A stretch of 64,000 bases of DNA from contig CANNHN010000004.1 of assembly GCA_947504725.1 (NCBI GenBank), positions 218,239 to 282,238 on the forward strand. The letters are read 5' to 3'. The notes below the pieces were generated by a model. It did no database searches, had not been told where the DNA came from, and was given only the letters and a program-made list of their open reading frames with translations. Both the position numbers and the translations under genes were made by a program. Source of the stretch: Bacteroidota bacterium (GTDB taxonomy: Bacteria; Bacteroidota; Bacteroidia; 2-12-FULL-35-15). This document shows positions 36,438 to 46,091 of the stretch, piece by piece (within the stretch, counting starts at the first letter, position 1; every line of letters starts with the position of its first letter).

Positions 36438-37784
36438 TTATATTCCAGTAAAGTTACTTGGGGATATTTTTTTCAATTCCGATTTAATAGCATCACTCAC
36501 ATTTAATGTATCAATAAATGCAGAAATACTATCTTTTGTAATGTGTGAATTCGTGCGTGTCAATTCTTTCAATGCTTCGTAAGGTTTTGGATAACCTTCT
36601 CTGCGTAAAATAGTTTGGATAGCTTCAGCAACTACTGCCCAATTATTGTCTAAATCTTTTTCGAATGCTTCTTTGTTCAAAATTAATTTATCTAATCCTT
36701 TTATTAAAGATTTGTAAGCAATTAAACTATGAGCCAATGGAACGCCAACATTTCTTAAAACAGTTGAATCGGTTAAGTCGCGCTGTAAACGCGAAATAGG
36801 TAATTTTGCAGAAAGGTGTTCAAAGATGGCATTTGCAATCCCTAAGTTCCCTTCGGAGTTCTCAAAGTCGATAGGATTTACTTTGTGTGGCATTGCAGAT
36901 GAACCAATTTCTCCTGCTTTTATTTTTTGCTTGAAATAGTCCATGGATATATACGTCCAAATATCACGATCCAAATCAATCAAAATATTGTTGATGCGTT
37001 TTAATGCATCGCAATATGCAGCAAAATTATCGTAGTGTTCAATTTGAGTTGTCGGATAAGAACGTGACAACCCTAAATTTTTATTTACAAAGTTGTTGGC
37101 GAATGTTAACCAATCAATTTGAGGATAGGCAACATGGTGTGCATTTAAATTTCCAGTTGCGCCACCAAACTTCGCTCCGTAAGGAACACTCTTCAACATT
37201 GCAATTTGATTTTGTAAACGAACCACAAAAACCATGATCTCTTTTCCTAATCGAGTTGGAGAAGCTGGTTGTCCGTGTGTACGAGCCAACATCGAAACAT
37301 TTTTCCATTCTTCAGCATAACCAGAAAGTTTGTTTACTACTTCTTCCAAAACAGGCAATAAACATTCGTTCATCGAATCTTTTAACGAATAAGGAATAGC
37401 TGTGTTGTTAATGTCTTGAGACGTCAATCCGAAATGGATGAATTCTTTTTGTTCGTTTATTTTTAAAGCATCAAATTTTTCTTTGATAAAATACTCAACA
37501 GCTTTCACATCGTGATTGGTAATTTTTTCGATGTCTTTTATTTGTTGTGCATCCGCTTCCGTTAATTCAGAATATATTTTTCTTAATGCAGGATATAAAT
37601 TTTTATCGAAGCCTGTTAATTGAGGTAAAGGCAATTCACAAAGTGCGATGAAATATTCAATTTCAACTAAAACTCTGTATTTGATAAGTGCCGCTTCCGA
37701 AAAATAATCGGCAAGTTTTTCGGTCGTGTTTCTGTAGCGACCATCTACAGGAGATATAGCAGTAAGTTTATTTAATTCGCTCAT
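36438..37784 (-). CDS. purB: Adenylosuccinate lyase
   Basis: Fumarase/aspartase-superfamily enzyme acting twice in purine synthesis (SAICAR to AICAR, adenylosuccinate to AMP). I chose ATG 37784 (448 residues) because MSELNKLTAISPVDGRY is the family N-terminus. An in-frame ATG 84 nt upstream adds an unrelated leader. The signature GSSAMPHKVNP is intact, as are FGLTSQDINNTA and ARTHGQPASPT. It heads an operon with a GT2 gene (5 nt on) and a lipoprotein esterase. Confidence 0.97.
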   Translation of the reverse strand: MSELNKLTAISPVDGRYRNTTEKLADYFSEAALIKYRVLVEIEYFIALCELPLPQLTGFDKNLYPALRKIYSELTEADAQQIKDIEKITNHDVKAVEYFIKEKFDALKINEQKEFIHFGLTSQDINNTAIPYSLKDSMNECLLPVLEEVVNKLSGYAEEWKNVSMLARTHGQPASPTRLGKEIMVFVVRLQNQIAMLKSVPYGAKFGGATGNLNAHHVAYPQIDWLTFANNFVNKNLGLSRSYPTTQIEHYDNFAAYCDALKRINNILIDLDRDIWTYISMDYFKQKIKAGEIGSSAMPHKVNPIDFENSEGNLGIANAIFEHLSAKLPISRLQRDLTDSTVLRNVGVPLAHSLIAYKSLIKGLDKLILNKEAFEKDLDNNWAVVAEAIQTILRREGYPKPYEALKELTRTNSHITKDSISAFIDTLNVSDAIKSELKKISPSNFTGI

Positions 37785-37851
37785 TGAAATAGATGTTTTT
37801 AAAAGAGTAGCGAAGATAAGAAAAATTCTTGTGTTGGAAGCAGAACTGGTG

Positions 37852-37869
37852 ATTGGGCTAAAGCCCAAT
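37852..37869. repeat. Small hairpin between EVE gene and purB
   Basis: ATTGGGC and GCCCAAT flank a TAAA tetraloop (7-bp perfect stem), with no T-tract on the minus strand. It may be a short dispersed palindrome. Confidence 0.4.
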
Positions 37870-37886
37870 TATAAATGAAAGATGGT

Positions 37887-38297
37887 TTATTTCATCTCCG
37901 ATAAAGCCAATATTCTATCGAACTCCTCCACTTTGATTGAAGCAACTGACAAACGACTCAAACGTACAAGTTGAATTCCTTCTAATTGCTTGTCTGCTTT
38001 TATTTCGGCAAGGGAAACGGGGCGTTTTAATGTTTTGAAAGGAGCAATTTCAACAACACTCCAAGCTGTATCGTCCGTAGTTGGGTCTTGGTATGCTTCT
38101 TTTACCACTTTTGCAATTCCAACAATGTTTAATCCTTCGTTGCTGTGATAAAAGAAAACCAAGTCTCCTTTTTTCATTGCACGCATGTTGTTACGGGCAG
38201 CATAATTTCTTACACCATCCCAAACCGCTTTTTTATCTTTTAAAAATTGTTCCCAGCTGTATTTGAAGGGTTCTGATTTAACTAACCAATGTTGCAT
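37887..38297 (-). CDS. EVE domain protein
   Basis: The 136-residue protein is a stand-alone EVE domain, a PUA/YTH-like fold that can bind modified bases. Diagnostic parts are MQHWLVKSEPFKYSWEQF, VWDGVRNYAARNNMRAMKKGD and LVFFYHSNEGLNIVGIAKV. The aromatic pocket residues (Trp5, Trp26 region, Tyr33) are present. Its cellular target is unknown. It lies upstream of purB on the same strand, with 102 nt and a hairpin between them, and 40 nt downstream of holA's start side is free of other genes. Confidence 0.93.
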   Translation of the reverse strand: MQHWLVKSEPFKYSWEQFLKDKKAVWDGVRNYAARNNMRAMKKGDLVFFYHSNEGLNIVGIAKVVKEAYQDPTTDDTAWSVVEIAPFKTLKRPVSLAEIKADKQLEGIQLVRLSRLSVASIKVEEFDRILALSEMK

Positions 38298-38337
38298 ACC
38301 AATGAATTACTATTATAAAACGAAATGCGAAATTAGC

Positions 38338-39375
38338 TTAATGCATTATTTTAAAAACCAATTCTTTCAATAACTCTCCCTCAGTAGCAGAACCTCTATC
38401 CACGCCTTTTGATTTTAAATCGTACTCTCGAAGGTAGCCGAATATCGATTTTAGTTTCCCTACCGAATAATTTTTGGCGCCTAATTCATAATCTTTTACA
38501 AAAAATGGATTTACTCCCATTGCAGAAGCCGCTGTTTTTTTATCTGTAAGAAATTGGTAGATCAAGATTTTGCAGAAGTATCCGTAAAGCGAAGCAACAG
38601 TCATGACCATCGGATTGTCTTTCGTGTTCGCATTAAAATAATTAATGATACGATTAGCTTTTAATACTTCTTTTTTGCCGATTGCTGAATGTAATTCAAA
38701 CACATTGTAGTCTTTACTAATCCCAATATTTGTTTGAATGTGTTCGGTTGTGATTTCAGATTTTGCAGGTAAATTGATGATTAATTTATCCAACTCATTC
38801 GTCACTTTACTTAAACTCGTTCCAAGATATTCGCTCAATAATCCAGCTGCACGTTGGTTGATGGTATAATCCTTTGATTTTAAATAATTGTTGATCCAAT
38901 CCGCTACTTGATTGTCGTATAATTTTTTCGACTCAAACATTGCTGCATTTTTCTGAATCAATTTTGCAAGAGCCGTGCGTTTGTCAATTGTTTTGTATTT
39001 ATAACAAAACACTAAAATAGTTGAAGGTAAAGGATTTTCGAGATAGGCTTCAAAGGGAGTTTTGACTTTATCTTTTTCCTTTTTATCTTCTTTTTCTTTT
39101 TTTACTAAATCTTTTATGTCTTGTGCTTCTTTGATAATAACGACTTGATGTTCGCTCATCATCGGAAATCTTTTTGCTGCACCAATTATTTCAGAAGCAG
39201 AAACATCGCGACCATACAAAACTGTTTGATTGAATTCTTTTTCAGATTCATCCAAAACATTGTTCTCGATATAATCAGAAATCATATCAATAAAATAGGG
39301 CTCTTCTCCCATTAAAAAATAAATGGGGCGATACGTTTTCTTTTTGAGTTCTGATATTATTTCGTTGTATTCCAT
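38338..39375 (-). CDS. holA: DNA polymerase III subunit delta
   Basis: A 345-residue clamp-loader subunit. Domain I starts YRPIYFLMGEEPYFIDMISDYI and contains the degenerate AAA+ fold (RFPMMSEHQVVIIKEAQDI, TILVFCYKYKTIDKRT). The C-terminal collar domain includes KDNPMVMTVASLYGYFCKILIYQF. It opens the sliding clamp during loading. Its ATG begins at the base immediately after the amn stop codon, so the two are tightly coupled. Confidence 0.93.
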   Translation of the reverse strand: MEYNEIISELKKKTYRPIYFLMGEEPYFIDMISDYIENNVLDESEKEFNQTVLYGRDVSASEIIGAAKRFPMMSEHQVVIIKEAQDIKDLVKKEKEDKKEKDKVKTPFEAYLENPLPSTILVFCYKYKTIDKRTALAKLIQKNAAMFESKKLYDNQVADWINNYLKSKDYTINQRAAGLLSEYLGTSLSKVTNELDKLIINLPAKSEITTEHIQTNIGISKDYNVFELHSAIGKKEVLKANRIINYFNANTKDNPMVMTVASLYGYFCKILIYQFLTDKKTAASAMGVNPFFVKDYELGAKNYSVGKLKSIFGYLREYDLKSKGVDRGSATEGELLKELVFKIMH

Positions 39376-40149
39376 TTATTCGAAACGTAAATGTTTTACT
39401 GTTAATCCGTTATTAATAAGCTCATAAAGCGAATCAATTCCAATTTGTAAATGTTCGTCAACAAAGTTTTGTGTTACTACTTTATCACTTTCTGAAGTTT
39501 TTACTCCAGTAGAAATCATCGGTTGATCACTAACTAAAAGTAAAGCACCAGTAGGAATTTCATTGTGAAAACCAGTTGAAAATATTGTGGCAGTTTCCAT
39601 GTCAATTCCCATTGCACGAACAGAACGAAGGTATTCTTTAAATTCCTCATCATGCTCCCAAACTCTACGGTTGGTAGTGTATACTGTTCCCGTCCAGTAG
39701 TCTTTGTTGTGATTACGTATTGTTGTAGAAATCGCTTTTTGCAAACTGAAAGCTGGTAAAGCTGGAACTTCTGGTGGAAAATAATCATCAGAAGTACCTT
39801 CTCCACGAATTGCCGCAATTGGCAAAATTAAATCGCCTAATTCATTTTTCTTTTTTAATCCTCCACATTTTCCTAAAAATAAAACCGCTTTTGGTTCTAT
39901 TGAACTCAGCAAATCCATAATAGTTGCTGCATTAGCGCTTCCCATTCCGAAATTAATAATTGTAATTCCATTCGCTGTTGCATTCGGCATTGGCATATCT
40001 TCACCTTTTATCTCAACATTATTCCATTCGGCAAATTTTTTCACATACTTATTAAAATTAGTAAGTAGGATATATTTACCAAATTCGTTTAATGGAGTTC
40101 CTGTATAACGAGGCAACCAATTTCGAACAATCTCTTCTTTGTTTTTCAT
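39376..40149 (-). CDS. amn: AMP nucleosidase (short Bacteroidota form)
   Basis: The 257-residue protein belongs to the nucleoside-phosphorylase fold. It has TIINFGMGSANAATIMDLL, AVLFLGKCGGLKK, IRGEGTSDDYFPPEVPALP, the ribose/base-site MGIDMETATIF and LLLVSDQPM. It hydrolyses AMP to adenine and ribose-5-phosphate and lacks the N-terminal regulatory domain of the E. coli enzyme. It abuts holA with no gap. It is one of three purine genes in this window (with punA and purB). Confidence 0.92.
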   Translation of the reverse strand: MKNKEEIVRNWLPRYTGTPLNEFGKYILLTNFNKYVKKFAEWNNVEIKGEDMPMPNATANGITIINFGMGSANAATIMDLLSSIEPKAVLFLGKCGGLKKKNELGDLILPIAAIRGEGTSDDYFPPEVPALPAFSLQKAISTTIRNHNKDYWTGTVYTTNRRVWEHDEEFKEYLRSVRAMGIDMETATIFSTGFHNEIPTGALLLVSDQPMISTGVKTSESDKVVTQNFVDEHLQIGIDSLYELINNGLTVKHLRFE

Positions 40150-40236
40150 TCGCTTTTTTAGCTTTGAGCGAAATTACAAATTTGGTGTTGTGAATAGACT
40201 TTTTGTTAAGAAATTTTAATAAGTATAATAATCAGA

Positions 40237-40710
40237 ATGCCATTAAAATTTTCGTACTTCGTGAAAGCGATGCAAGCACTCAATTTGCCCGAATATCAGT
40301 TTAAGTATAAAGAAGTAGCCAAAAAAATTCAAATTTTTGATGCTTTTAGGAAAAAGTATGTGGTATTGACTCCAGAAGAGTGGGTGCGTCAGAATTTTTT
40401 GCAATATCTGGTAACAGAAAAAAACTATTCAGCATCCTTAATAGCTGTTGAAGCAGGTTTAAAATACAATGAGCTTCAAAAACGAGCAGATATTCTAATA
40501 TACAATAAACAAGGTAGTCCTTATTTATTAGTAGAATGCAAGGCTCCAGAAGTAAAAATATCCCAAGATACGTTTGATCAGGTTGCCCGTTATAATATGG
40601 CCTTTAAAGTCTCGTATTTGGTTGTTACCAATGGCTTAGATCACTTTTGTTGTAAAATGGACTATTCGAATAATTCCTATCAATTTTTAGAAGAAATTCC
40701 TGCCTTTTAA
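40237..40710 (+). CDS. HsdR_N-like (PD-(D/E)XK fold) protein
   Basis: The 157-residue product matches the stand-alone type I restriction HsdR N-terminal domain family. The fold's motif is Asp85 (RADILIYN) followed by Glu100-x-Lys102 (LLVECKAPE). A trailing helix QDTFDQVARYNM and strand YLVVTNGLDHFCCKM follow. No HsdM, HsdS or helicase is nearby, so it is not a restriction system. It is divergent from amn-holA, an arrangement common in Bacteroidota. Function unknown; nuclease activity possible. Confidence 0.9.
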   Translation: MPLKFSYFVKAMQALNLPEYQFKYKEVAKKIQIFDAFRKKYVVLTPEEWVRQNFLQYLVTEKNYSASLIAVEAGLKYNELQKRADILIYNKQGSPYLLVECKAPEVKISQDTFDQVARYNMAFKVSYLVVTNGLDHFCCKMDYSNNSYQFLEEIPAF

Positions 40711-40776
40711 CGGGTATTTTTTTTTTTCAAAATCTTTCCTATATTGCAGTATATTAACAATTTAAATGTTCCCTAA

Positions 40777-43653
40777 ATGCTACAAATTAAAAAAATCTCT
40801 CTAGCGATTCTTGCAGGTGTGATAAGCACTACAGCAATGATTGCACAAACAAAAGCTGGTGTTAATTCATCACTACCTCAGTTTAGAATGGCAAATAATG
40901 TTGTTCCTGGTGATTACCTTGAAAACACTATTATTATCAAAGTTAAACCTGAGTACCGTTCTAATTGTTCGGATACAAAAATCGAGAATCTTATTTTTAA
41001 TAAATTGTTTGCCGAATTGGGTGGGACAGATTTGAAAAAAGTATTCCCTTTTGTAAAAGCACCACAAAGAGAAGTGAATGAAAGAGGTGAGCATTATGCT
41101 GATTTGACATTAATTTATCAATTCTCTTATTCTTCAGCAGTAGGATTAGAAAAAGCAATCAATATAATTGGTGCAGCAGGAATTTTTCAATATGTTGAAC
41201 CTTATTATATTCCAAAAGTAAGTTATACTCCAAACGATCCTTTGTTTTCTACACAATGGGGAATGACAAATGTACAAGTTGAAGCGGGTTGGGGTGTAAA
41301 TACTACAACAGCTCGTGGAGATACTAACGTAGTTGTTGGAATTACTGATACAGGAACAGAGCTTACACACGATGATTTAAAAAATCAGCTAAAAGTAAAT
41401 GTTGCCGATCTTCCTGGTGGTGGTGATGGTGATGGCGATGGTTACGTAGATAATTTCCGTGGATGGGATTTAGGAGATAACGATAATAATCCAACTTGGA
41501 CTGGTGATTCACATGGTGTGCACGTTTCAGGAATTTCAAGTGCTAAAGTTGATAATTCAATTGGTGTTGCTGGTGTTGGTTTTAAATGTAAATATTTGCC
41601 AGTAAAAATTGCAAATACTGCAGGAACTCTAACAATGGCTTATCAAGGTATTGTTTATGCAGCGGATCATGGATGTGATATCATCAATTGTTCTTGGGGA
41701 GGAGCAGGTGGAGGAACATTTGGTCAAGATGCAGTTACTTACGCTACTATTAATAAAGATGCTTTGGTAATTGCAGCTGCTGGTAATGGTGGTGTTGATG
41801 AACTTCAATATCCAGCATCATATACTTATACAATTAGTGTAGTAAATACAAAAACAGATGATAGAAGAAATACTGGTTCTAGTTATAATTTTACTGCAGA
41901 TGTTTGTGCTCCAGGAACAGGAATCAACTCTACATATCCTACAAACGCATATTCTTCTTTAACAGGAACATCAATGGCATCTCCTTTTGCTGCTGGTGTT
42001 GCAGCTATTATCAAATCGTATTTCCCAACTTATACTGCTTTACAGGTTGGTGAAAGATTGAAAGTGACATGTGATAATATTTATCCATTACACAGTCCGA
42101 TTTATGCAAACAAATTAGGAACCGGTCGTGTCAACTTATTCAAAGCGTTAACGAATGCAAATACTCCTTCAGTTGTAATGACAAGTCGTACGATTGTTGA
42201 CAACAACGATAATACTTTTGTTGCAAATGATACTTTGCGTATTTCAGGAAACTTTACAAACTATTTGGCACCAACTGTAAATTTAACTGCAACACTTTCT
42301 TCAACTTCTCCTTTTGTAACTGTGCTTGATGGTTCAAGTACATTGGGTGTTGTTGGAACATTAGGAGTAGCTAACAATAACGCTGACCCTTATGATGTTC
42401 GTATTTTGGCAACAGCTCCATTGAATTCAAGTATTTTATTTAAAATCACTTATTCTGATCCTGCAACATCTTACACAGCTGTAGAACATTTTTATGTAAC
42501 TGTAAATGTGGATTATGTGAACATTACTATTAATGATGTATTTACTTCGATTGGAAGTAACGGACGAATTGGATATAGCCAAAATGGACAAACAGGTGGA
42601 TTGGGGTTCAACTACATGGGAACAGCATTGTTATATGAAGCTGGTTTGATGATTGGAAGAGATACTGGTCGTGTTTCGGATGGAGTTCGTTCTTGGTCAA
42701 CTCCTTCCATGGATTGGAGTTCATTGGTTTCAGCTCATCCAGTTATTCCATCCGTATATTCTGAATTTGATGTAGATGGAACTTTTAGAGATAACTTGGC
42801 TACTTTGCCATTGCCAATAACTGTTCACCACAAAGCATTTGCATGGAGTACAGCTGGAAACAGAAAATATGTAATTGTACAATATACCATTTCAAATACA
42901 GGTGCTTCCAGTTTATCTAGTATGTATGCCGGAATTTTTGCCGATTGGGATATAGATGCAACAACATTTGGTGAAAACCGTGCTGCATTTGATGCTGCAA
43001 CTAAAATGGGATACGTATGGTATACAGGTGCGGCAGGAAAATATGCCGGAATTAAGTTACTTACAACTTCTGCTCCTGTTGTTCACTATGCGGTGGATAA
43101 CGTAGCTGGTGGTGCTGGCGGACAAGATTTAACAAATGGTTATAGCGGACAGGAAAAATACCTTACTATGTCTACTAACCGTGCAACTGCCGGAGTAGCT
43201 GGTTTAGGTGCTGACGTTTGTGATGTTGTAAGTACTGGTCCATATACTATCGCATCAGGCGATTCAATTAAAGTTGCTTTTGCATTATTGGCAGGAGATG
43301 ACTTAGCTGATTTGATTATTAGTGCTGGAAATGCACAAGTAATGTACGATGGATTGGGCGTGACTACAGATGTCAATTCGGTTGCTTTGGATGGCGACAA
43401 TGCGTTAACAATCTTTCCTAACCCTACTAGTGGTGAGTCTTTTGTAGATTTAACACTTACAGAATCTAGCAAAATTGATTTGCGTGTTTTCAATGTTTTA
43501 GGGGAAGAAATCAGTGTAATTGCTTCGGAGCAAATGGCTGCAGGTAAACATCGTTTTGTTTATGAAACAGCTTCTTTAAGCAGTGGAATGTATTATTATC
43601 AATTAACGGTTGGGAACAAAAAGTTTACACAAAAATTGATGGTGACTAAATAA
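40777..43653 (+). CDS. Secreted subtilisin-like S8 peptidase with T9SS sorting domain
   Basis: The 958-residue protein has a signal peptide (about 1-23), a pro-region (about 30-150), then the S8 domain. Its triad is Asp191 (GITDTGTEL), His246 (DSHGVHVSGI) and Ser399 (GTSMASPFAAG). Residues about 470-860 form beta-sandwich domains, including DWDIDATTFGENRAAF. A T9SS type A domain spans about 877-958 (LTIFPNPTSGES). It should be an extracellular protease or adhesin-protease. A repeated GDGDGD calcium-like loop (VADLPGGGDGDGDGYVDNF) sits in the catalytic domain. Confidence 0.95.
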   Translation: MLQIKKISLAILAGVISTTAMIAQTKAGVNSSLPQFRMANNVVPGDYLENTIIIKVKPEYRSNCSDTKIENLIFNKLFAELGGTDLKKVFPFVKAPQREVNERGEHYADLTLIYQFSYSSAVGLEKAINIIGAAGIFQYVEPYYIPKVSYTPNDPLFSTQWGMTNVQVEAGWGVNTTTARGDTNVVVGITDTGTELTHDDLKNQLKVNVADLPGGGDGDGDGYVDNFRGWDLGDNDNNPTWTGDSHGVHVSGISSAKVDNSIGVAGVGFKCKYLPVKIANTAGTLTMAYQGIVYAADHGCDIINCSWGGAGGGTFGQDAVTYATINKDALVIAAAGNGGVDELQYPASYTYTISVVNTKTDDRRNTGSSYNFTADVCAPGTGINSTYPTNAYSSLTGTSMASPFAAGVAAIIKSYFPTYTALQVGERLKVTCDNIYPLHSPIYANKLGTGRVNLFKALTNANTPSVVMTSRTIVDNNDNTFVANDTLRISGNFTNYLAPTVNLTATLSSTSPFVTVLDGSSTLGVVGTLGVANNNADPYDVRILATAPLNSSILFKITYSDPATSYTAVEHFYVTVNVDYVNITINDVFTSIGSNGRIGYSQNGQTGGLGFNYMGTALLYEAGLMIGRDTGRVSDGVRSWSTPSMDWSSLVSAHPVIPSVYSEFDVDGTFRDNLATLPLPITVHHKAFAWSTAGNRKYVIVQYTISNTGASSLSSMYAGIFADWDIDATTFGENRAAFDAATKMGYVWYTGAAGKYAGIKLLTTSAPVVHYAVDNVAGGAGGQDLTNGYSGQEKYLTMSTNRATAGVAGLGADVCDVVSTGPYTIASGDSIKVAFALLAGDDLADLIISAGNAQVMYDGLGVTTDVNSVALDGDNALTIFPNPTSGESFVDLTLTESSKIDLRVFNVLGEEISVIASEQMAAGKHRFVYETASLSSGMYYYQLTVGNKKFTQKLMVTK

Positions 43654-43674
43654 ATCACCAAGCAATATTTTATT

Positions 43675-43682
43675 TACATTTG
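43675..43682 (+). promoter_or_regulatory. Possible -7 element of the DUF5606 gene
   Basis: TACATTTG matches TAnnTTTG 22 nt before the ATG at 43705. No -33 box is obvious. Confidence 0.4.
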
Positions 43683-43704
43683 TTGCTCAAATTTTAAAAG
43701 AACT

Positions 43705-44238
43705 ATGGATTTAAGTGGAATTATTTCAATCGCAGGAATGAGCGGACTTTTTAAAGTAATCGCTCAAACAAAAAACGGATTAATCGTAGAATCATTAATC
43801 GACAAAAAAAGAGTGCAAGCTTTTTCTACCAATAAAATTAGTGCGTTGGAAGATGTAAGTATTTATTCAACTGGTGATGATGTGCCTTTGAAAGACGTAT
43901 TTCAAAAGATTTACGAAAAAGAAAAAGGTGGAGCATGTATCGACCACAAATCTGCAGATGCAGAGCTGAAGAAATATTTCAAAGCCGCTTTCGCAGAATA
44001 CGATGAAGAAAGAGTATACGTTTCTGATATTAAAAAAGTGTTGAATTGGTACAATTCACTCCAAAAAGATGGATTGTTAGAGAAGAAAGAAGAATCAGAA
44101 GCTGATAAATCAAAAGTTAAAACTTTAGCTGATGCAAAAGGAGCTGTTAAAACTGTTAAGGATACAGGTCCCAAAACTGTAAAGACAGCTAGTTCAAAAG
44201 TTAAAGTTCAAGGTGTTAGAAAATCCGGAGTTGCCTAG
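43705..44238 (+). CDS. DUF5606 domain protein
   Basis: The 177-residue product opens MDLSGIISIAGMSGLFKVIAQ, the characteristic DUF5606 start. It continues through a small beta domain (LIVESLIDKKRVQAFSTNKISALEDVSIY) and a helical part to about residue 130. The tail is Lys/Ala/Val-rich and probably disordered. The family is restricted to Bacteroidota and has no assigned function; the tail and basic charge might suit nucleic-acid or ribosome contact (inference). The stop codon lies in the loop of the terminator hairpin. Confidence 0.9.
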   Translation: MDLSGIISIAGMSGLFKVIAQTKNGLIVESLIDKKRVQAFSTNKISALEDVSIYSTGDDVPLKDVFQKIYEKEKGGACIDHKSADAELKKYFKAAFAEYDEERVYVSDIKKVLNWYNSLQKDGLLEKKEESEADKSKVKTLADAKGAVKTVKDTGPKTVKTASSKVKVQGVRKSGVA

Positions 44239-44256
44239 GCACCGGATTTTCTTTTA
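44219..44256 (+). terminator. Terminator overlapping the DUF5606 stop codon
   Basis: GAAAATCCGG (44219-44228) and CCGGATTTTC (44242-44251) form a perfect 10-bp stem followed by TTTTA. The TAG stop (44236-44238) is in the 13-nt loop, so the last codons are part of the terminator. Confidence 0.8.
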
Positions 44257-44329
44257 ATTTTTTTCAAATATTAAAATACTTTTTTCTCGCTCCGTTTTTT
44301 TTAAAAGTATTTAAATCAATTTTTTTCGA

Positions 44330-46054
44330 ATGAAAACTAAACAGGTTGCTATTCCAACAAAACCTATTCGAAATTTCCTGCCTCAAGATTTAATAATCGA
44401 CTCGTGGAAAAGAATAGAATCTTTTTTTATTGATCTGAAAGAACGAAATATTTCTTCAGCAAAAGAATTAGAGCAATGGATGTTAGATCGAAGTGAGCTG
44501 GAGGCAGTCTTAAGTGAAGATTTTGCTTGGCGTTACATTAAAATGACGTGCGATACTACAAGCCAGGAATTAACGGACTCCTATAATTTTTTCGTTTCCG
44601 AAATTGATCCACACATTGCTCCTTATAGTAATGAACTGAATATTAAATTAATTGAATCTCCTTTTTTAAAAGATCTTGATTCGGAAAAATACCGCATTTA
44701 CATTCGAGGAATAAAAAAAGCACTTGAATTGTACCGTGAAGAAAATATTCCTTTGCATACAAAAGTTGGAATTGAATCACAAAAGTATGGAGCGATTTCA
44801 GCGGCAATGACTATTGAATGGGAAGGCAAAGAAATTACCTTGCAGATGGCATCTAGCTTGATGAAAGATGTGAATCGTAAAATTCGAGAAGAGGTGTATC
44901 AGAAAATTCAACAAAGAAGATCTGTTGATACAAATGCGCTCAACGATTTATTTACCGAACTTATACATTTGCGCCATCAGGTTGCGATAAATGCGGGATT
45001 CAAAAATTACCGCGATTATAAATTCAATGAGTTGGGTCGATTTGATTATAACGTTCAAGATTGTTTTGATTTTCATGAATCAATAGCAAAAGAAATTCTT
45101 CCCTTAGCAGAAGCGTCTGACAGAGAAAGAAAAAAAATAATGAAGCTCGATGTGATGAAACCTTGGGATATGGATGTGGATGTAGAAGGGAAGTCAGCTT
45201 TAAAACCATTTTCAAGTGCAGAAGAGTTAACCGATAAATCTATCGAATGTTTTAATAAAATTCGTTCTGATTTTGGTGACTATTTGCAAATTATGAAACT
45301 GATGGGCTATCTCGATTTGGATTCTCGAATTGGAAAAGCGCCTGGGGGCTACAATTATCCATTATATGAAATTGGAGTTCCATTTATTTTTATGAACTCA
45401 GTTGGAACACACCGCGATTTAGTAACAATGGTGCATGAAGGCGGACATGCCATTCATTCTTTCGTAACGAGAGATTTGCCCATCACTGATTTCAAAAATG
45501 CGCCTTCTGAAGTTGCCGAATTGGCTTCCATGGCTATGGAATTAATTTCCATGGAACATTGGGATGTGTTTTTTAAAAATGCGGATGATTTAAAACGAGC
45601 GAAAAAAGAACAGTTGGATAAATCGTTAAAAACATTGTTGTGGATTGCTGCAGTGGATAAGTTTCAGCATTGGATATATGAAAATCCGACTCACACAGTT
45701 GCGGAACGCATGAGCAACTGGAAAGTGCTAATTGATCAGTTTACAAGCAAAGAAATTGATTATACTGGATTGGATGATGTAAGAGAAAGAGGTTGGCAAA
45801 GTCAATTGCATATTTATGAAGTTCCTTTTTATTATATCGAATACGGAATGGCACAATTAGGTGCGATTGCAGTTTGGCGCAATTATAAACGAAATCCTGA
45901 AATAGCATTAGATCAATACGAAGCTGCATTGAGATTAGGTTATACTAAATCAATTCCTGAAATTTATAAAACAGCCGGAATTGAATTTAATTTTTCTCAA
46001 GCATATGTGAAGGAACTTGCAGATTTTGTTAAAAACGAATTAGATAAACTCTAA
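44330..46054 (+). CDS. M3 family oligoendopeptidase (PepF-like)
   Basis: A 574-residue cytoplasmic zinc peptidase cleaving short peptides. The zinc motif is HEGGH (His369, Glu370, His373) with the downstream Glu in PSEVAELASMAMEL. The N-terminal helical half starts IDSWKRIESFFIDLKERN, and the C-terminal tyrosine/histidine substrate loop (FYYIEYGMAQLGA) is present. There is no signal peptide. It is followed 37 nt later by the DinB gene on the same strand. Confidence 0.95.
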   Translation: MKTKQVAIPTKPIRNFLPQDLIIDSWKRIESFFIDLKERNISSAKELEQWMLDRSELEAVLSEDFAWRYIKMTCDTTSQELTDSYNFFVSEIDPHIAPYSNELNIKLIESPFLKDLDSEKYRIYIRGIKKALELYREENIPLHTKVGIESQKYGAISAAMTIEWEGKEITLQMASSLMKDVNRKIREEVYQKIQQRRSVDTNALNDLFTELIHLRHQVAINAGFKNYRDYKFNELGRFDYNVQDCFDFHESIAKEILPLAEASDRERKKIMKLDVMKPWDMDVDVEGKSALKPFSSAEELTDKSIECFNKIRSDFGDYLQIMKLMGYLDLDSRIGKAPGGYNYPLYEIGVPFIFMNSVGTHRDLVTMVHEGGHAIHSFVTRDLPITDFKNAPSEVAELASMAMELISMEHWDVFFKNADDLKRAKKEQLDKSLKTLLWIAAVDKFQHWIYENPTHTVAERMSNWKVLIDQFTSKEIDYTGLDDVRERGWQSQLHIYEVPFYYIEYGMAQLGAIAVWRNYKRNPEIALDQYEAALRLGYTKSIPEIYKTAGIEFNFSQAYVKELADFVKNELDKL

Positions 46055-46091
46055 TTATACCGAATAATAAAATTAAATTAACGAGCATAAG

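Noticed and set aside
40237..40710. Type I restriction-modification locus
   Set aside because: Only a stand-alone HsdR N-terminal-like domain is present. There is no methylase, specificity subunit or helicase around it, and its holA neighbourhood is a normal chromosomal one.
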